Of a DNA stretch of 64,000 nt, positions 43,480-53,436 are shown piece after piece. The DNA comes from Beroe forskalii (Eukaryota > Ctenophora > Nuda > Beroida > Beroidae). A model generated the notes under the pieces. The model was not told the DNA's origin, searched no databases, and saw only the letters and a program-made list of their open reading frames with translations. The translations under genes were made by a program, and so were the position numbers. The stretch lies in contig WFMF01000081.1 of assembly GCA_011033025.1 (NCBI GenBank), positions 372,001-436,000 on the forward strand. The letters are read 5' to 3'. Numbering within the stretch: the first letter of the stretch is position 1; the number at the start of each line of letters is the position of its first letter.

Positions 43480-45070
43480 GAATTTTATTAGCTTCAAGGC
43501 ATAATACACATCTTTCAACTCGAAGCATACCCATATCAGCTCTTAGCATACCCCTCTCATTCTCGTAGCATACCCCTATTAACTCATAACAAACCCCAAT
43601 CAACTCTCCACACACCCTATCAACTCATAACACGCCTCTATCAACTCATTACACACCGCTATCAACTCATAACACACCCCTATCAACTCACAACATTCCC
43701 CTCTCAACTCATAAAACACTCCTATCAACTCACAACATACCTCTCTCAACTCATAACACACCCCTATCAACTCATTACACACCGCTACCAACTCAAAACA
43801 TACCTCAATCAACGCATTACATACCCCAATCAACTCATAACACACCCCCACCAAGCCATCGACTCTTAGCTATTACTACTAAACGGGGGGTGGATCCACA
43901 AGAGATCCAAACAGAGTCCCCAGCACGGAACCTCCCCTAGGAGGTCCCTGTTGCCAGGGCTACTGCGGATGGCACAAGTCCCGAACCCCCCCCAGGAGGA
44001 CCAATATGCCGGGAGCACTTTGGTTTCTATTTCTTTCATGGTTTCAGGAAGAGACTTTGCCCAGTGTTGGTATTCCGGGGTACCTATCAACCCCAATCCA
44101 CTCAAAAGCCACCCCTGTCTCCTATCTACTCATAAGTGATGCTAGGAATGGATAGGGGTATGTTATGGGTTGATTGGGGTATGTTATGAGTTAACTTTAA
44201 GAGGGGCATGTTACGAGTTGATAGGGGTGTGCTAGGAGTTGATAGGTGTATGTTATGAGTCATAACATACACCTATCAACACATAGCACACCCCTATCAA
44301 CTCGTAACATACACCTCTTAACTCATAACATACCCCAATCAATCCATAACACTATCCACTCTTAGCATACCTGTCTCAGCTCATAACATACCCCATCACC
44401 CCAATGAACTCATAACATACCCTAATCAACTCATAAGAAACCCCTGTCGACTCATAACACACCTCTATATCAACTCATAACACTATAACATATCATGATC
44501 ATTGATCAACTCATAACATACCCCTATCAACTCGTAGCATATCCCTCTCAACTTGTAGCATACACTCTCAACTCAGAACATACCTCTTTCGACGGTTAAC
44601 ATACCCCAATAAACACACAACACATCCCTGTCAACTCATAACATACCCAATCCACTCATTACCCAACCCTATCACTCTATCAGTAATACTGTTATGAGTT
44701 GAGTTATGAGTTGAGAGGGGTATGCTATGAGTTGACTGGAGTATTTCATGTGATGATATAAGGGGTATGCTACGAGTTGAGAGGGGTGTGTTACGAGTTG
44801 AGAGAGGTGTGTTAGGAGTTGAGAGAGGTGTGTTAGGAGTTGAGATGGGTGTGTTACAAGTTGAAAAGGGTGACTCATGAGTGGAGAGGGGTTGGTTATG
44901 AGAAGATTGGGATAAGGTATAAGTTGATAGGGGACAGGGGTATGTTAGAAGTTGATAGGGTGTGTATGAGATTGGGGGCATGGTTTGCGTTGAAAGGGGT
45001 ATGCTACGAGTTGATTAAAGTAATGACTTGATAGGGTGTTATGACGTGACAGGGGGTGTTTTATGATTAA
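43480..45070. repeat. CAACTCATAACACACCCCTAT satellite, with orientation switches
   Basis: Irregular 22-24-bp units on one strand to about 44130, inverted from 44150 to 44260, forward again to about 44680, and inverted from 44690 to 45070. The switch points are palindromic. The array is interrupted by unique sequence at 43866-44105. The short frames are repeat artefacts. Confidence 0.85.
43866..44105 (-). other. Unique insert in the satellite, possible coding fragment
   Basis: Non-repetitive sequence with an open minus-strand frame containing GTPEYQHWAKSLPETMKE then IETKVLPAYWSSWGG. The composition is protein-like, but I recognise no family and see no convincing splice sites. It could be a retroelement fragment. 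Confidence 0.3.
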
Positions 45071-45228
45071 ATAGGGGCATGTTAAGAGTTGACACTTAAA
45101 CACCATTGGTGCCATTGACACCAATGGTAGCAATGGTGCCATTTTAATGGTACCATTGGCACCATTAGTAAATAGAACATTTGGCACCATTGGAATTATT
45201 GGTACCAATGGTGCCATTGGCGCCTCTG

Positions 45229-45292
45229 TTCCTAAGCCCGCATAGGTGTGTGTACGCCGCGCGACGATAACAGGGATATACGCGTTTAGCAA
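45229..45292. mobile_element. 64-bp insertion flanked by a 9-bp direct repeat
   Basis: Unique sequence between two copies of GCGCCTCTG (45220-45228 and 45293-45301), absent at the mirror position of the satellite palindrome (near 46165). Ends TTCCTAA and TTAGCAA are weakly inverted. Confidence 0.5.
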
Positions 45293-45664
45293 GCGCCTCT
45301 GGCACCATTTAAATTGCATAAATGGTGCCATTGGCTCTATTGCTACCATTGGTGCCACTGGCACCATTTAAATGGCACCAATGGTGCCATTGGCGCCAAT
45401 GGTAAAATAATTGCGATGAGAATAGCAATGATTCCAATGGCACCATTGGTGCCATTTGGATGGTGCCATTGGTGCCATTTAGATGGCACCATTAGTGGGA
45501 CATTGACCATTGACAATTTGAATTATTGGTGTCAATGGCACCAATGGTGCCATTTGCGATAATGGTGCCAATGGTGTCATTGGCACCAATGGAACATTTG
45601 AAAACATTGGAAGTATTGGTTGCAATGGGGAAAAGGCCTTATCAATATCACTGTTGTACTTTTT

Positions 45665-45857
45665 GGGTCGGTCTCCCTTGTGGACAGGAGGCGGGAGCTT
45701 TCATTATCCTTATCCTAACCCTAACAAATCCTGGCCCTAATCCTGACCCTAACTCTAGCCCTTAAAGCGCTAGGTGCGCTTAAATGTATTTTTCTGAGTG
45801 ACGTCATTATCATAGATAATGAAAGCTCCGCCTCCCGTTCACATGGGAGACCGGCCC
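45665..45857. mobile_element. CCCTAA-containing MITE at the centre of the satellite palindrome
   Basis: Inverted ends GGGTCGGTCTCCC / GGGAGACCGGCCC extend with mismatches over about 45 bp (GAGCTTTCATTATC both sides). T/A runs flank both ends. The interior has CCTAACCCTAACAAATCCTG and GCGCTAGGTGCGCTTAAA. Confidence 0.75.
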
Positions 45858-46629
45858 AAAAAACACATGATAAGGCCATTTGCCATTGCAACCAATACGC
45901 AATACTTCCAATGTTGTCAAATGTTCCGTTGGTGCCAATGGCACCATTATCGCAAATGGCACCATTGTTACCATTGACGCCAATAATTCAAATTGTCAAT
46001 GGTCGATGCCCCACTAATGGTGCCATCTAAATGGCACCATTGGTGCCATTGGAATGGCACCATTGGAATCATTGCTATCGTCATCGCAATTATTTTACCA
46101 TTGGCGCCATTGGTGCCATTTAAATGGTGCCAGTGGCACCAATGGTAGCAATAGAGCCAATGGCGCCATTTATGCAATTTAAATGGTGCCAGTGGCGTCA
46201 ATGGCACCAATAATTCCAATGGTGCCAAATGTTCCATTGGTGCCAATGGTACCATTAAAATGGCACCATTGCTACCATTGGTGTCAATGGCACCATTGGT
46301 GCCATTTTAATGGTACCATTGGCACCAATGGCATTATTGTCGCCAATGGCACCATTGGTGCTTCTACCCTGTAATGGTGATCTCGACTTTAGTATCGCTT
46401 CTTAATGGCGCCATTGGCACCATTTAAATGGTACCATTGGCACCATTTAAATGGTACCATTGGCATCCAATGGCGATCGCCAATGGGCAATGGTGATCGC
46501 CAATGGGACCAATCGAGATAGGGTGCACCATTGGTGCCATTTCAGCAATCACCATTGGTACCAATGGAGATCCATTGGTACCATTTAGTGGCACCATTGG
46601 CACCAATGGCCCCATTGGTGATATGTGCT

Positions 46630-47540
46630 ACTCTGTATGACACTTTCGCCTATTTATCATAGATAATGAAGAGCCCAGAGTTAAGTCTATGCAGACGCCT
46701 GATTTTTAAACTACGGTTCACCTGGCTCACGAAAGTTCAACTCATTGGACCAAAATTAAAACAATGTAGTAGTTATAAAAATGGATCAAATATTTTAAAA
46801 ATTATAAATTTTCTGTATATTCGTCGTTTAAAAGGAAACTGAACTTTCATTATTACAGTAAATAGATATCCCCAATTTGACGTTATGCTCCCAAATAAAA
46901 ATTCCGATCAATTACCATTCTAATTGACAGTCGTAATTCCCCTTGGAAGGTTCAAAAGGACTTAGATTCATGATTACATGTAATAACTACGCATAATAAA
47001 TTATACAATAAAATTTTTTTATTAAAAGATTGGCATTTTGAACTAAAATATTGTTAAAATCAGTGTATTGGAAAGCAGACATTGAAATAAATATTTTGAT
47101 CGGTGTAATGGTGTATTTTCGTTTTGGAGGCACAAAATCAAAGGTGCTTATTATAATAAAGAGTTAATAATTATTATTGATCACATAAATTTTGAACGTT
47201 CAATTTGAAATTAGTTTGATACACAATCATTATAGTTCTGAGGTACAGACTTAAACTATACAGCAATATTCTCAAAATCCAATTTAAAAAAACAATCAAC
47301 AAAAATCCTGTTAATTCAACTGTTTATTATGGGCATTGGGCACACGAACAAGAAATGAATTTATTTCATTTAATCAAGTCCGCATCCCAGTTTAAGGTAA
47401 GGTAAGTTTCTGTGTGATGCCTGAAGTAGTTAGCCGCTGAACTGCACTGAATCTTTAGACTAGATAACGACCTGGGACAGACAGTGTTTCACTTGATGAA
47501 ATATTGCAATCCAGTTGAATTTCTCGAGACAAATGAGTAT
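46630..47540. other. AT-rich sequence downstream of MED13, nothing recognised
   Basis: Likely 3' flank of the MED13-like gene. TTTATT words at 47323-47328 and 47360-47365 could be AATAAA poly(A) signals on the minus strand, but this is weak. Confidence 0.4.
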
Positions 47541-47550
47541 AATAACAATT

Positions 47551-47624
47551 TTAAGTGGTCAGTTGGTATCTACTAGTCTGACTCATTATCGAAAGGTCCG
47601 GGGTTCGATTCCTTGCCATTCCCA
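47551..47624 (+). pseudogene. tRNA-like sequence (CAT anticodon type) or SINE head
   Basis: D-arm-like GGTCAGTTGGTATC, anticodon-loop-like CTCATTA, and a clear B-box GGTTCGATTCC at 47602-47612 in correct order and spacing. The acceptor stem and parts of the anticodon stem do not pair, so a functional tRNA is unlikely. Confidence 0.45.
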
Positions 47625-47654
47625 CTGGATAAGAGGAATTACAAACCTGTCACT

Positions 47655-47900
47655 TCACGGAGGCACGAAGGTCATTTCTTGCAGCGCAAAGTAGATGTTG
47701 GCGACTGTGACCATGTGACAGGGCAGTGGGGAGGCGCGGCCTGGGGAAGAGGCGCGACCCGAGGAAGAGGCGGGGGAAGAGGCGGGGGCTGGGCTCTGAA
47801 GCCACGACAGGGCGTCCAGGAGTTGGAAAATGTAACGCAGTATCAGCGGGTGGTTATCACTCAGCAACACGTGCTTCTTGGTTGTCATTACAACCATGTG
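47655..47900 (-). CDS. MED13: MED13-like exon, C-terminal
   Basis: Acceptor AACTTGCACCAG, phase 0. Reads HMVVMTTKKHVLLSDN, HPLILRYIFQLLDALSWL, then a Pro/Ala/Ser/Arg-rich insert of about 27 residues (PAPASSPASSSGRASSPGRA), then LPCHMVTVANIYFALQEM and a stop seven residues on. The low-complexity insert sits where relatives have a short loop and looks like in-frame repeat expansion. Confidence 0.75.
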   Translation of the reverse strand, partial: HMVVMTTKKHVLLSDNHPLILRYIFQLLDALSWLQSPAPASSPASSSGRASSPGRASPLPCHMVTVANIYFALQEMTFVPP

Positions 47901-50900
47901 CTGGTGCAAGTTACCCAGCAGAAAGTGGTAAATTTTAGTTCACTTTTTTAAATGTGGCAGGGCAGGGGTAGATTATTGGTGGACACTAGATATCCCCCTA
48001 ACTGCTTTTTACTCACCAGCAACACTGAAGAGCGTGAGGTGCCCATGTGGCAGGGCAGGCGGTGGTAGGGCGCTGAGCTGGCCAGGTAGGCGGAGGAGAG
48101 CACTTTCCTCCTCTTGTCCCTGCTCTCAGGGCCCGAGTAGAAGGTGAAACTGTCGTCATGCACCTTCTTGAACTTGTCCACAGGTTCTATGAAGGGCTGC
48201 TCTCCAGAGAGGAGTAGAATCTGAGAAGAGGTCTTCATGTCCAGAGACTTGGGGCGGTTGAGGAGTGGGAGCAGGGTGAGGTGGGGTGCGCTCACCACAC
48301 TCACTAGACTCAAGGAAGCCACGCCAAAGGCGTGCACTTTGTGAGAAAGCAGGCAGTCTGGACAGCGGTCCTGCAGCTGGGCGTTCCACGACACCGCGCA
48401 CTTAAACTTGTCCGTCCAGACTGAAACAGGGATCAGATAAAGCAGTTATTACACGACACAGGGGAAACAGCGCTCTAAAACTTGTCCGTCCAGACTGAAA
48501 CAGGGATCACACACGAAAACATAAATACAAGTCAGGGCGAATGCATTCTGTTCACCAGGAGGTACTCACAGCTGTCCTCCGCCTCGGTGAGGGTTCCCAT
48601 CTTGGTGATGACCAAGGACCACATGGCCCGGTAACTCTCCACCACCGACACGCAGAACGTCCACACCTTAGAGAGCACCACGGAGGAGGAGCACGGCCTG
48701 GGGGAACAGAATTAGAGTGGGAGCAGAGTTAGAGTGGGAGCAGAGTTAGAGAAGGAGCAGAGTTAGAGTGGGGGCAGAGTTAGAGTCGGAGTAGAGTTAG
48801 AGGAGGAGCAGAGTTAGAGGGGCAGAGTTGGGGGCAGAGTTAGGGGGCAGAGTTGGGAGCAGAGTTAGAGTGGGAGCAGAGTTAGAGGGGGATCAGAGTT
48901 AGAGTGGGAGCAGAGTTAGAGTGGGAGCAGAGTTAGAGTGGGAACAGAGTTAGAGGGGAGCAGAGTTAGAGTGGGAGCAGAGTTAGAGGGGGCAGAGTTA
49001 GAGTGGGAACAGAGTTAGAGTGGGAGCAGAGTTAGAGGGGGAGCAGAGTTAGAGTGGGAGCAGAGTTAGAGTGGGAGCAGAGTTAGAGTGGGAGCAGAGT
49101 TAGAGGGGAGCAGAGTTAGAGTGGGAGCAGAGTTAGAGTGGGAGCAGAGTTAGAGTGGGAGCAGAGTTAGAGTGGGAACAGAGTTAGAGTGGGAGCAGAG
49201 TGGGAGCAGAGTTAGAGTGGGAGCAGAGTTAGAGTGGGAGCAGAGTTAGAGTGGGAGCAGAGTTAGAGTGGGAGCAGAGTTAGAGTGGGAGCAGAGTTAG
49301 AGTGGGAGCAGAGTTAGAGGGGAGCAGAGTTAGAGTGGGAGCAAAGTTAGAGTGGGAGCAGAGTTTGAGTGGGAGCAGAGTTTGAGTGGGAGCAGAGTTA
49401 GAGGGGAGCAGAGTTAGGGGGGGGAGAGTTAGAGTGGGGGCAGAGTTAAGAGTGGGAGCAGAGTTAGAGTGGGAGCAGAGTTAGAGGGGAGCAGAGTTAG
49501 AGTGGGGGCAGAGTTAGAGTGGGAGCAGAGTTGGGAGTGGGGAACAGAGTTAGAGTGGGAGCAGAGTTAGGGGGGAGTGGGGTTAGGGGGCAGAGTTAGA
49601 GTGGGAACAGAGTTAGAGTGGGAGCAGAGTTAGAGTGGGAGCAGAGTTAGAGTGGGAGCAGAGTTAGAGGGGGGCAGAGTTAGAGTGGGAGCAGAGTTAG
49701 AGTGGGAGCAGAGTTAGAGTGGGAGCAGAGTTAGAGTGGGAGCAGAGTTAGAGTGGGAGCAGAGTTAGAGGGGGAGCAGAGTTAGAGGGAGCAGAGTTAG
49801 AGTGGGAGCAGAGTTAGAGGGGAGCAGAGTTGGGGGAGCAGGGTTAGAAAAAGCAAAAAGTTAAATCCTCAGGGAGGGGAGCAGAGTTAGAGTGGGAGCG
49901 TCAGAAAAATCGATAAATCGTTAGGCCTTGAGAAATAAGCCTAGCATACTCAGGACTTACCTAGACGGTTCGTCCACCGCGAAGACAGCACTGTCTAGGA
50001 GGTGCCCTGTGGAGTCAGTCAGGGCGGCTATAACCCAGTTGTTGTCGTGAGAGAAGGAGTAGGCGCAGGAGAGGGTGTCCAGCTTGGAGTTTAGTGTCTC
50101 CAGGAGCGGCTTGCTCTTCAGGACGCACATCGGACTGTAGGTGTAGTAATCAGGCGGGGCGGGAGCCGAGGGGGTCGCCTGCTCCTGCACAGAATTTGAG
50201 AATTAGAGAAACTAATTATCCCACTTTTCTCCAGGAAAAGCTCACAGGCAACAAAGAAACTAAAGGTGTCAGTAGCTATTCATCTCAGATGCATCCAAAT
50301 AGCTATGACGACTCCGCCAGGTCAAAATGATGCATCTGAATTTTGACAAATCCAATTCATGGACAAAGAGAGCCATGCAAGAGAGCCTTCAACAGTATTT
50401 TCTATTCTCAATGAAGGTTCATCCTTAAATCTCAGATTCCATGCCGCCTTCAATCATATATCTCTTCCTCACTGCTACGAGTGCTCATCAGTAAAAACGA
50501 AGGTAGTAAAAGGGTTGTAAATAGGGTTGTTAAACCCTGAAATAACGAGAAAAGTAAAACTACTGAGACTTACCCCTCCCTCCAGGTTTGCGTCTGTAGA
50601 GACAGGTCCGAAGCCCGTGAGGCAAGTAGAGAGGGGCTTGCTCTGCTTGTGCCGCAGCATCTGGTTGTAGACGGAGAAACAGAGCGACTTCAGGGCAGAG
50701 GACTGGAAGGAGCAGTTCCTGTGGTTGTCCGACATGAACTCTGCGGGGATGCTCTGAAACAGGGACCCGTTAGGAATACCATGACAATCAAATCGCGAAC
50801 TAAGTAGGTTTCTTCTTTAGAGAGGATTACACAAGGCTTGCAGGATCGGTATCCTGTAGAAAACGAGTCTCACCTGCATTATGAAGTGGATGTTCTTTAT

Positions 50901-53347
50901 CTTGCTGAGTTCCTCCTGCATTGAGTTGAAGCACCGCGCCACCAGCTGGGTTTTCCGCTGCAAGTCCCGCGTCTTGAAGGGGTCGATGAAGTAGATGACA
51001 ATGTTCCTGTGCTCTGAATTACCTGGAACATGGGGATCGCTTAGTACCCTTAGAAAGTTAACTACACAGCCCTCAGTTACTGGAGTAAAGAACCTTTTAC
51101 CTCTCTGGCATGTTTGCCACTTAAAATAACTTCAAGTTCATATCTACTAAAATAACTTCAAGTTCATATCTATCAGGAATCTACAAGAATAGGAAATTGT
51201 AACACTGACCCCACACTTACCTTGCCCCTCCAGGAATTTGGTGAGGTATCTGGCCAGGAGGTGGTGACAGGTCTTGGCGTACACCTGAGGAATTTAAATG
51301 TGAAAATGCGTCATTATGAAAATGCAGTTTCTTAAGTTTTTAGAATCATATTTTGCTAATAACTATCCACGAGAAGCTAACGTGCACCTAAACGTGCGTC
51401 GTGCACCCTAGCCACTCGGTTATGATATTCTAAATTTCTCCATTAGTTTCACAAGTTAAATTCTGAACTTCTCGTTTAATTACACAAGTTAAATCCTCAA
51501 ACCTGCCAGGTGGTGCTCTCAGGGTCGTCCTTCTCCGTGAACCAGGGGTCGATGGGTTCCAGCTCCACCTTCTCCCACGACTTCTTACTGACCCGCATCA
51601 CCCCCTCCCGTATCTTAGTAGCCAGCTGCCGGTGGCGCCCCAGGTGGCAAAGCTGAAAGGGGTCAGAGTTAAGGGTGTTCAACTCTTACGAAAATTGGGA
51701 GCACAATTTCAATCTTCAAATGGTTCTCAATTACATCTGAAAGCCAACTAAAATTTGCGATGATAAGCGTCACATAATATATTACTAGTTCTGTTGGCTG
51801 AATCTTTAATGACAAATATATTGATAAATGGCTTAGTTCAGAATAAGCAACATTTTGCCCCAAAATAATTTGACCATTCAATAATTACTGCCGACCATAA
51901 TCATGATAATTTCATTCGTCATACAGACGCATCATCATTTCTTCCACTCAGGAAGTTATGGGTCACGTACCGCGGCATGTACCAAAGAATCGCACTCTTT
52001 TCAGTATGTAGCTTGATCCGGAATGAAACGCAGTGATGATGTAAATAAATTTGCTCCTGTTATTTCTACAAAACAAAGCTAAGAACGTTTGTGCGCGCTG
52101 ATATACTAAATGCTGAAATTTACGTTTTTCGAAACAAGAAGGCCTCTACAATGCTCAAAATATTTGCTTTAATTGAGTCGCGCAGTTTCACAGCCAAAAT
52201 TTGACTTCAATCTCTTCTGGCACGGGACATAGCTGCAACCACTAAGTTAATTTAATCAGCTAGTCAATGGAACGCATCTGCTGGTCACGAACCAGCTAGT
52301 CAATGTAACTCATCTGCTGGTCACGAACCAGGTAGTCAATGGAACGCATCTTCTAGTCACGAACCAGCTAGTCAATGGAACGCATCTTCTAGTCACGAAC
52401 CAGCTAGTCAATGGAATGCATCTGCTGGTCACGAACCAGCTAGTCAATGGAATGCATCTGCTAGTCACGAACCAGCTAGTCAATGGAATGCATCTGCTGG
52501 TCACGAACCAGCTAGTCAATGGAACGCATCTGCTGGTAACGAACCAGCTAGTCAATGTAACTCATCTGCTGGTCACGAACCAGCTAGTCGATGGAACGCA
52601 TCTGCTGGTCACGAACCAGCTAGTCACTGGAATGCATCTGCTGGTCACGAACCAGCTAGTCAATGGAACGTATCTGCTGGTCACGAACCAGCTAGTCAAT
52701 GTAACTCATCTGCTGGTCACGAACCAGCTAGTCGATGGAACTCATCTGCTGGTCACGAACCAGCTAGTCAATGGAACGCATCTGCTGGTCACGAACCAGC
52801 TAGTCAATGGAACGTATCTGCTGGTCACGAACCAGCTAGTCAATGGAACGCATCTGCTGGTCAAGAAGGAGGTAGTCAATGGCACGCATGGTTAAATAAA
52901 GACCAATAAGGTTTTGTCTGCCCACCCTATTTCTTCGTTCCGATGGTAGCTAATATAATGTTCCTCTATCATTTCCAGCTAAAAGTAACAACTCCATTTC
53001 GGTCACACCCCGAGTAATCTGTGCCCCCTAAGAAACCTGTGCCCCCACCCCCTCGAGGAACCTGTGCCCCCTTAGTAACCTGTGCCCCTCGAGGAACCTG
53101 TGCCCCCTAACCCCTCTCAGCTCGTAGACTGTGGAGAGGTCGATGAAGAAAGTGTGGATGTTGTTGATGATGTGAGGGTTATCAGGGGTCACCACCAAGT
53201 AGAACACATCCTGTTTCCCAGAGTAGGGCTCCATGCCCTTAGGGATCCACACAGGGAGACTGAGGGGACTCACTGACACCCAGCTCTGATCGTTACCCAG
53301 CAACACGGCTGGCAGGGGCTGCTCCCCACTACCAGTGTTATACTTTT
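47655..53347 (-). CDS. MED13: MED13-like Mediator kinase-module subunit, nine 3' exons (5' part missing)
   Basis: MED13 links the CDK8 kinase module to core Mediator in the nucleus. Exons: 53112-53347, 51503-51652, 51221-51284, 50874-51022, 50574-50753, 49961-50184, 48570-48697, 48017-48420 and 47655-47900. All phases agree, giving 593 codons including stop. Family hallmarks in order: SWVSVSPLSLPVW, EPYSGKQDVFYLVVTPDN, FFIDLSTVYEL, LGRHRQLATKIREGVMRVSK, IVIYFIDPF, ALKSLCFSVYNQ, LTGFGPVS, and HPLILRYIFQLLDALSWL near the end. This is the MID/PIWI-like C-terminal third; the protein family is usually near 2000 residues. The first exon listed starts in phase 1, so more exons must lie upstream, beyond the transposons at 53.4-57.5 kb or outside the window. 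Its introns carry four tandem-repeat blocks. Confidence 0.85.
48017..48420 (-). CDS. MED13: MED13-like exon
   Basis: Acceptor CCCTGTTTCAG, then WTDKFKCAVSWNAQLQDRCP, LSHKVHAFGVASLSLVSVV and TSSQILLLSGEQPFIEP. Donor GTGAGT. Reading through the donor gives QLGGYLVSTNNLPLP before a stop; this resembles the conserved G-Y-x-V-S-T segment of the family, so an alternative or retained splice form is possible. Confidence 0.78.
48405..48512 (-). repeat. Duplicated exon acceptor (about 31 bp, two copies)
   Basis: The acceptor region AAACTTGTCCGTCCAGACTG / AAACAGGGATCA at 48405-48435 is repeated at 48479-48510 in the intron, producing a second CTGTTTCAG acceptor with the first codons of the exon. Confidence 0.8.
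48570..48697 (-). CDS. MED13: MED13-like exon
   Basis: Acceptor CTGTTCCCCCAG. Reads PCSSSVVLSKVWTFCVSV, VESYRAMWSLVITKMGTL and TEAEDS. Donor GTGAGT, phase 1. Matches the segment of the family with the W-x-L-V-I-x-x-x-G core. Confidence 0.8.
48711..49897 (-). repeat. 17-bp AGAGTGGGAGCAGAGTT minisatellite (about 65 units) in a MED13 intron
   Basis: The array abuts the acceptor of the exon at 48697. On the minus strand each unit reads CTCTAACTCTGCTCCCAC, close to the exon's own tract CTCTAATTCTGTTCCCCCAG. It therefore looks like an expansion of the polypyrimidine tract. Variants with 15-19 bp and extra G occur throughout. Confidence 0.9.
49961..50184 (-). CDS. MED13: MED13-like exon
   Basis: Acceptor AAATTCTGTGCAG. 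Reads EQATPSAPAPPDYYTYSP, MCVLKSKPLLETLNSKLD, TLSCAYSFSHDNNWVIAALT and DSTGHLLDSAVFAVDEPS. Donor GTAAGT, phase 2. The W-V-I-A-A-x-T-D core is a PIWI-like strand typical of MED13. Confidence 0.82.
50574..50753 (-). CDS. MED13: MED13-like exon
   Basis: 60 codons, phase 0 at both ends: SIPAEFMSDNHRNCSFQS, SALKSLCFSVYNQMLRH, then LTGFGPVSTDANLEGG. Donor GTAAGT. Confidence 0.84.
50874..51022 (-). CDS. MED13: MED13-like exon
   Basis: Acceptor CATGTTCCAG. Reads NSEHRNIVIYFIDPFKTRD, LQRKTQLVARCFNSMQEE, LSKIKNIHFIMQ. The I-V-I-Y-x-x-D-P-F core is a strong family marker. Donor GTGAGA, phase 0. Confidence 0.85.
51221..51284 (-). CDS. MED13: MED13-like exon (short)
   Basis: Acceptor ATTCCTCAG, then VYAKTCHHLLARYLTKFL EGQ and one base of Gly. 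Strong donor GTAAGTG. Too short to be seen as an open frame, but the phases fit both neighbours. Confidence 0.8.
51503..51652 (-). CDS. MED13: MED13-like exon
   Basis: 50 codons, phase 0: LCHLGRHRQLATKIREGVM, RVSKKSWEKVELEPIDPW, FTEKDDPESTTWQ. The L-G-R-H-R followed by G-V-M-R-V is diagnostic of MED13. Acceptor CCCCTTTCAG, donor GTTTGA. Confidence 0.85.
52258..52900 (+). repeat. 36-bp minisatellite (about 17 copies) in a MED13 intron
   Basis: Unit CTGCTGGTCACGAACCAG plus CTAGTCAATGGAACGCAT, with an internal hairpin (GCTGGT / ACCAGC). The period is a multiple of three, so long frames appear on both strands; none is a gene. Confidence 0.9.
53015..53111 (-). repeat. Short tandem repeat at the donor of the first MED13 exon seen
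   Basis: On the plus strand GAACCTGTGCCCCCTTAG and GAGGAACCTGTGCCCC alternate about five times, ending exactly at the exon's GGGGTTAGG donor. The unit contains CTAAGGGGGC-type sequence resembling that donor. Confidence 0.7.
53112..53347 (-). CDS. MED13: MED13-like exon, most 5' one found
   Basis: Acceptor CCCCTTTCAG after a C/G run, entering in phase 1. Reads KYNTGSGEQPLPAVLLGN, DQSWVSVSPLSLPVWIP, KGMEPYSGKQDVFYLVVTP, DNPHIINNIHTFFIDLSTVY. S-V-S-P-x-x-L-P-x-W followed by E-P-Y-x-G is the clearest MED13 signature in the window. The donor (GTTAGG) is weak and lies inside a repeat. Confidence 0.83.
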
Positions 53348-53436
53348 CTGAAAGGGGGGGGGGGTTACACATACATTACATTAATTTTGATACATTACAT
53401 TTTGACACACTGCAGGGTGAAATAGAAAACTTCTTA

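Larger units (their letters stand above)
45080..46620. repeat. Palindromic satellite of AATGGTGCCATTGGCACC units
   Basis: Dense ~18-bp units that are themselves nearly self-complementary. On a larger scale the left half (to about 45640) and right half (from about 45870) are inverted copies, for example AAGTATTGGTTGCAATGG near 45610 against its complement near 45885. A MITE occupies the centre. Confidence 0.85.

Noticed and set aside
45260-45280. Homing-endonuclease-like site (GATAACAGGGATAT resembles part of the I-SceI site)
   Set aside because: Only about ten bases match and no endonuclease gene is present; chance.
47551-47624. Functional tRNA-Met/Ile gene
   Set aside because: B-box and loop are good, but acceptor and anticodon stems do not pair. 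Kept only as a tRNA-like pseudogene or SINE head.
47948-48394. A single-exon gene starting with methionine at 48394
   Set aside because: It is the inner part of a MED13 exon that starts at 48420 after a TTTCAG acceptor; the apparent start is an internal GTG codon.
52310-52895. Frames of HLLVTNQLVNGT and TSWFVTSRC repeats
   Set aside because: A 36-bp minisatellite in a MED13 intron, open on both strands because the period is a multiple of three.
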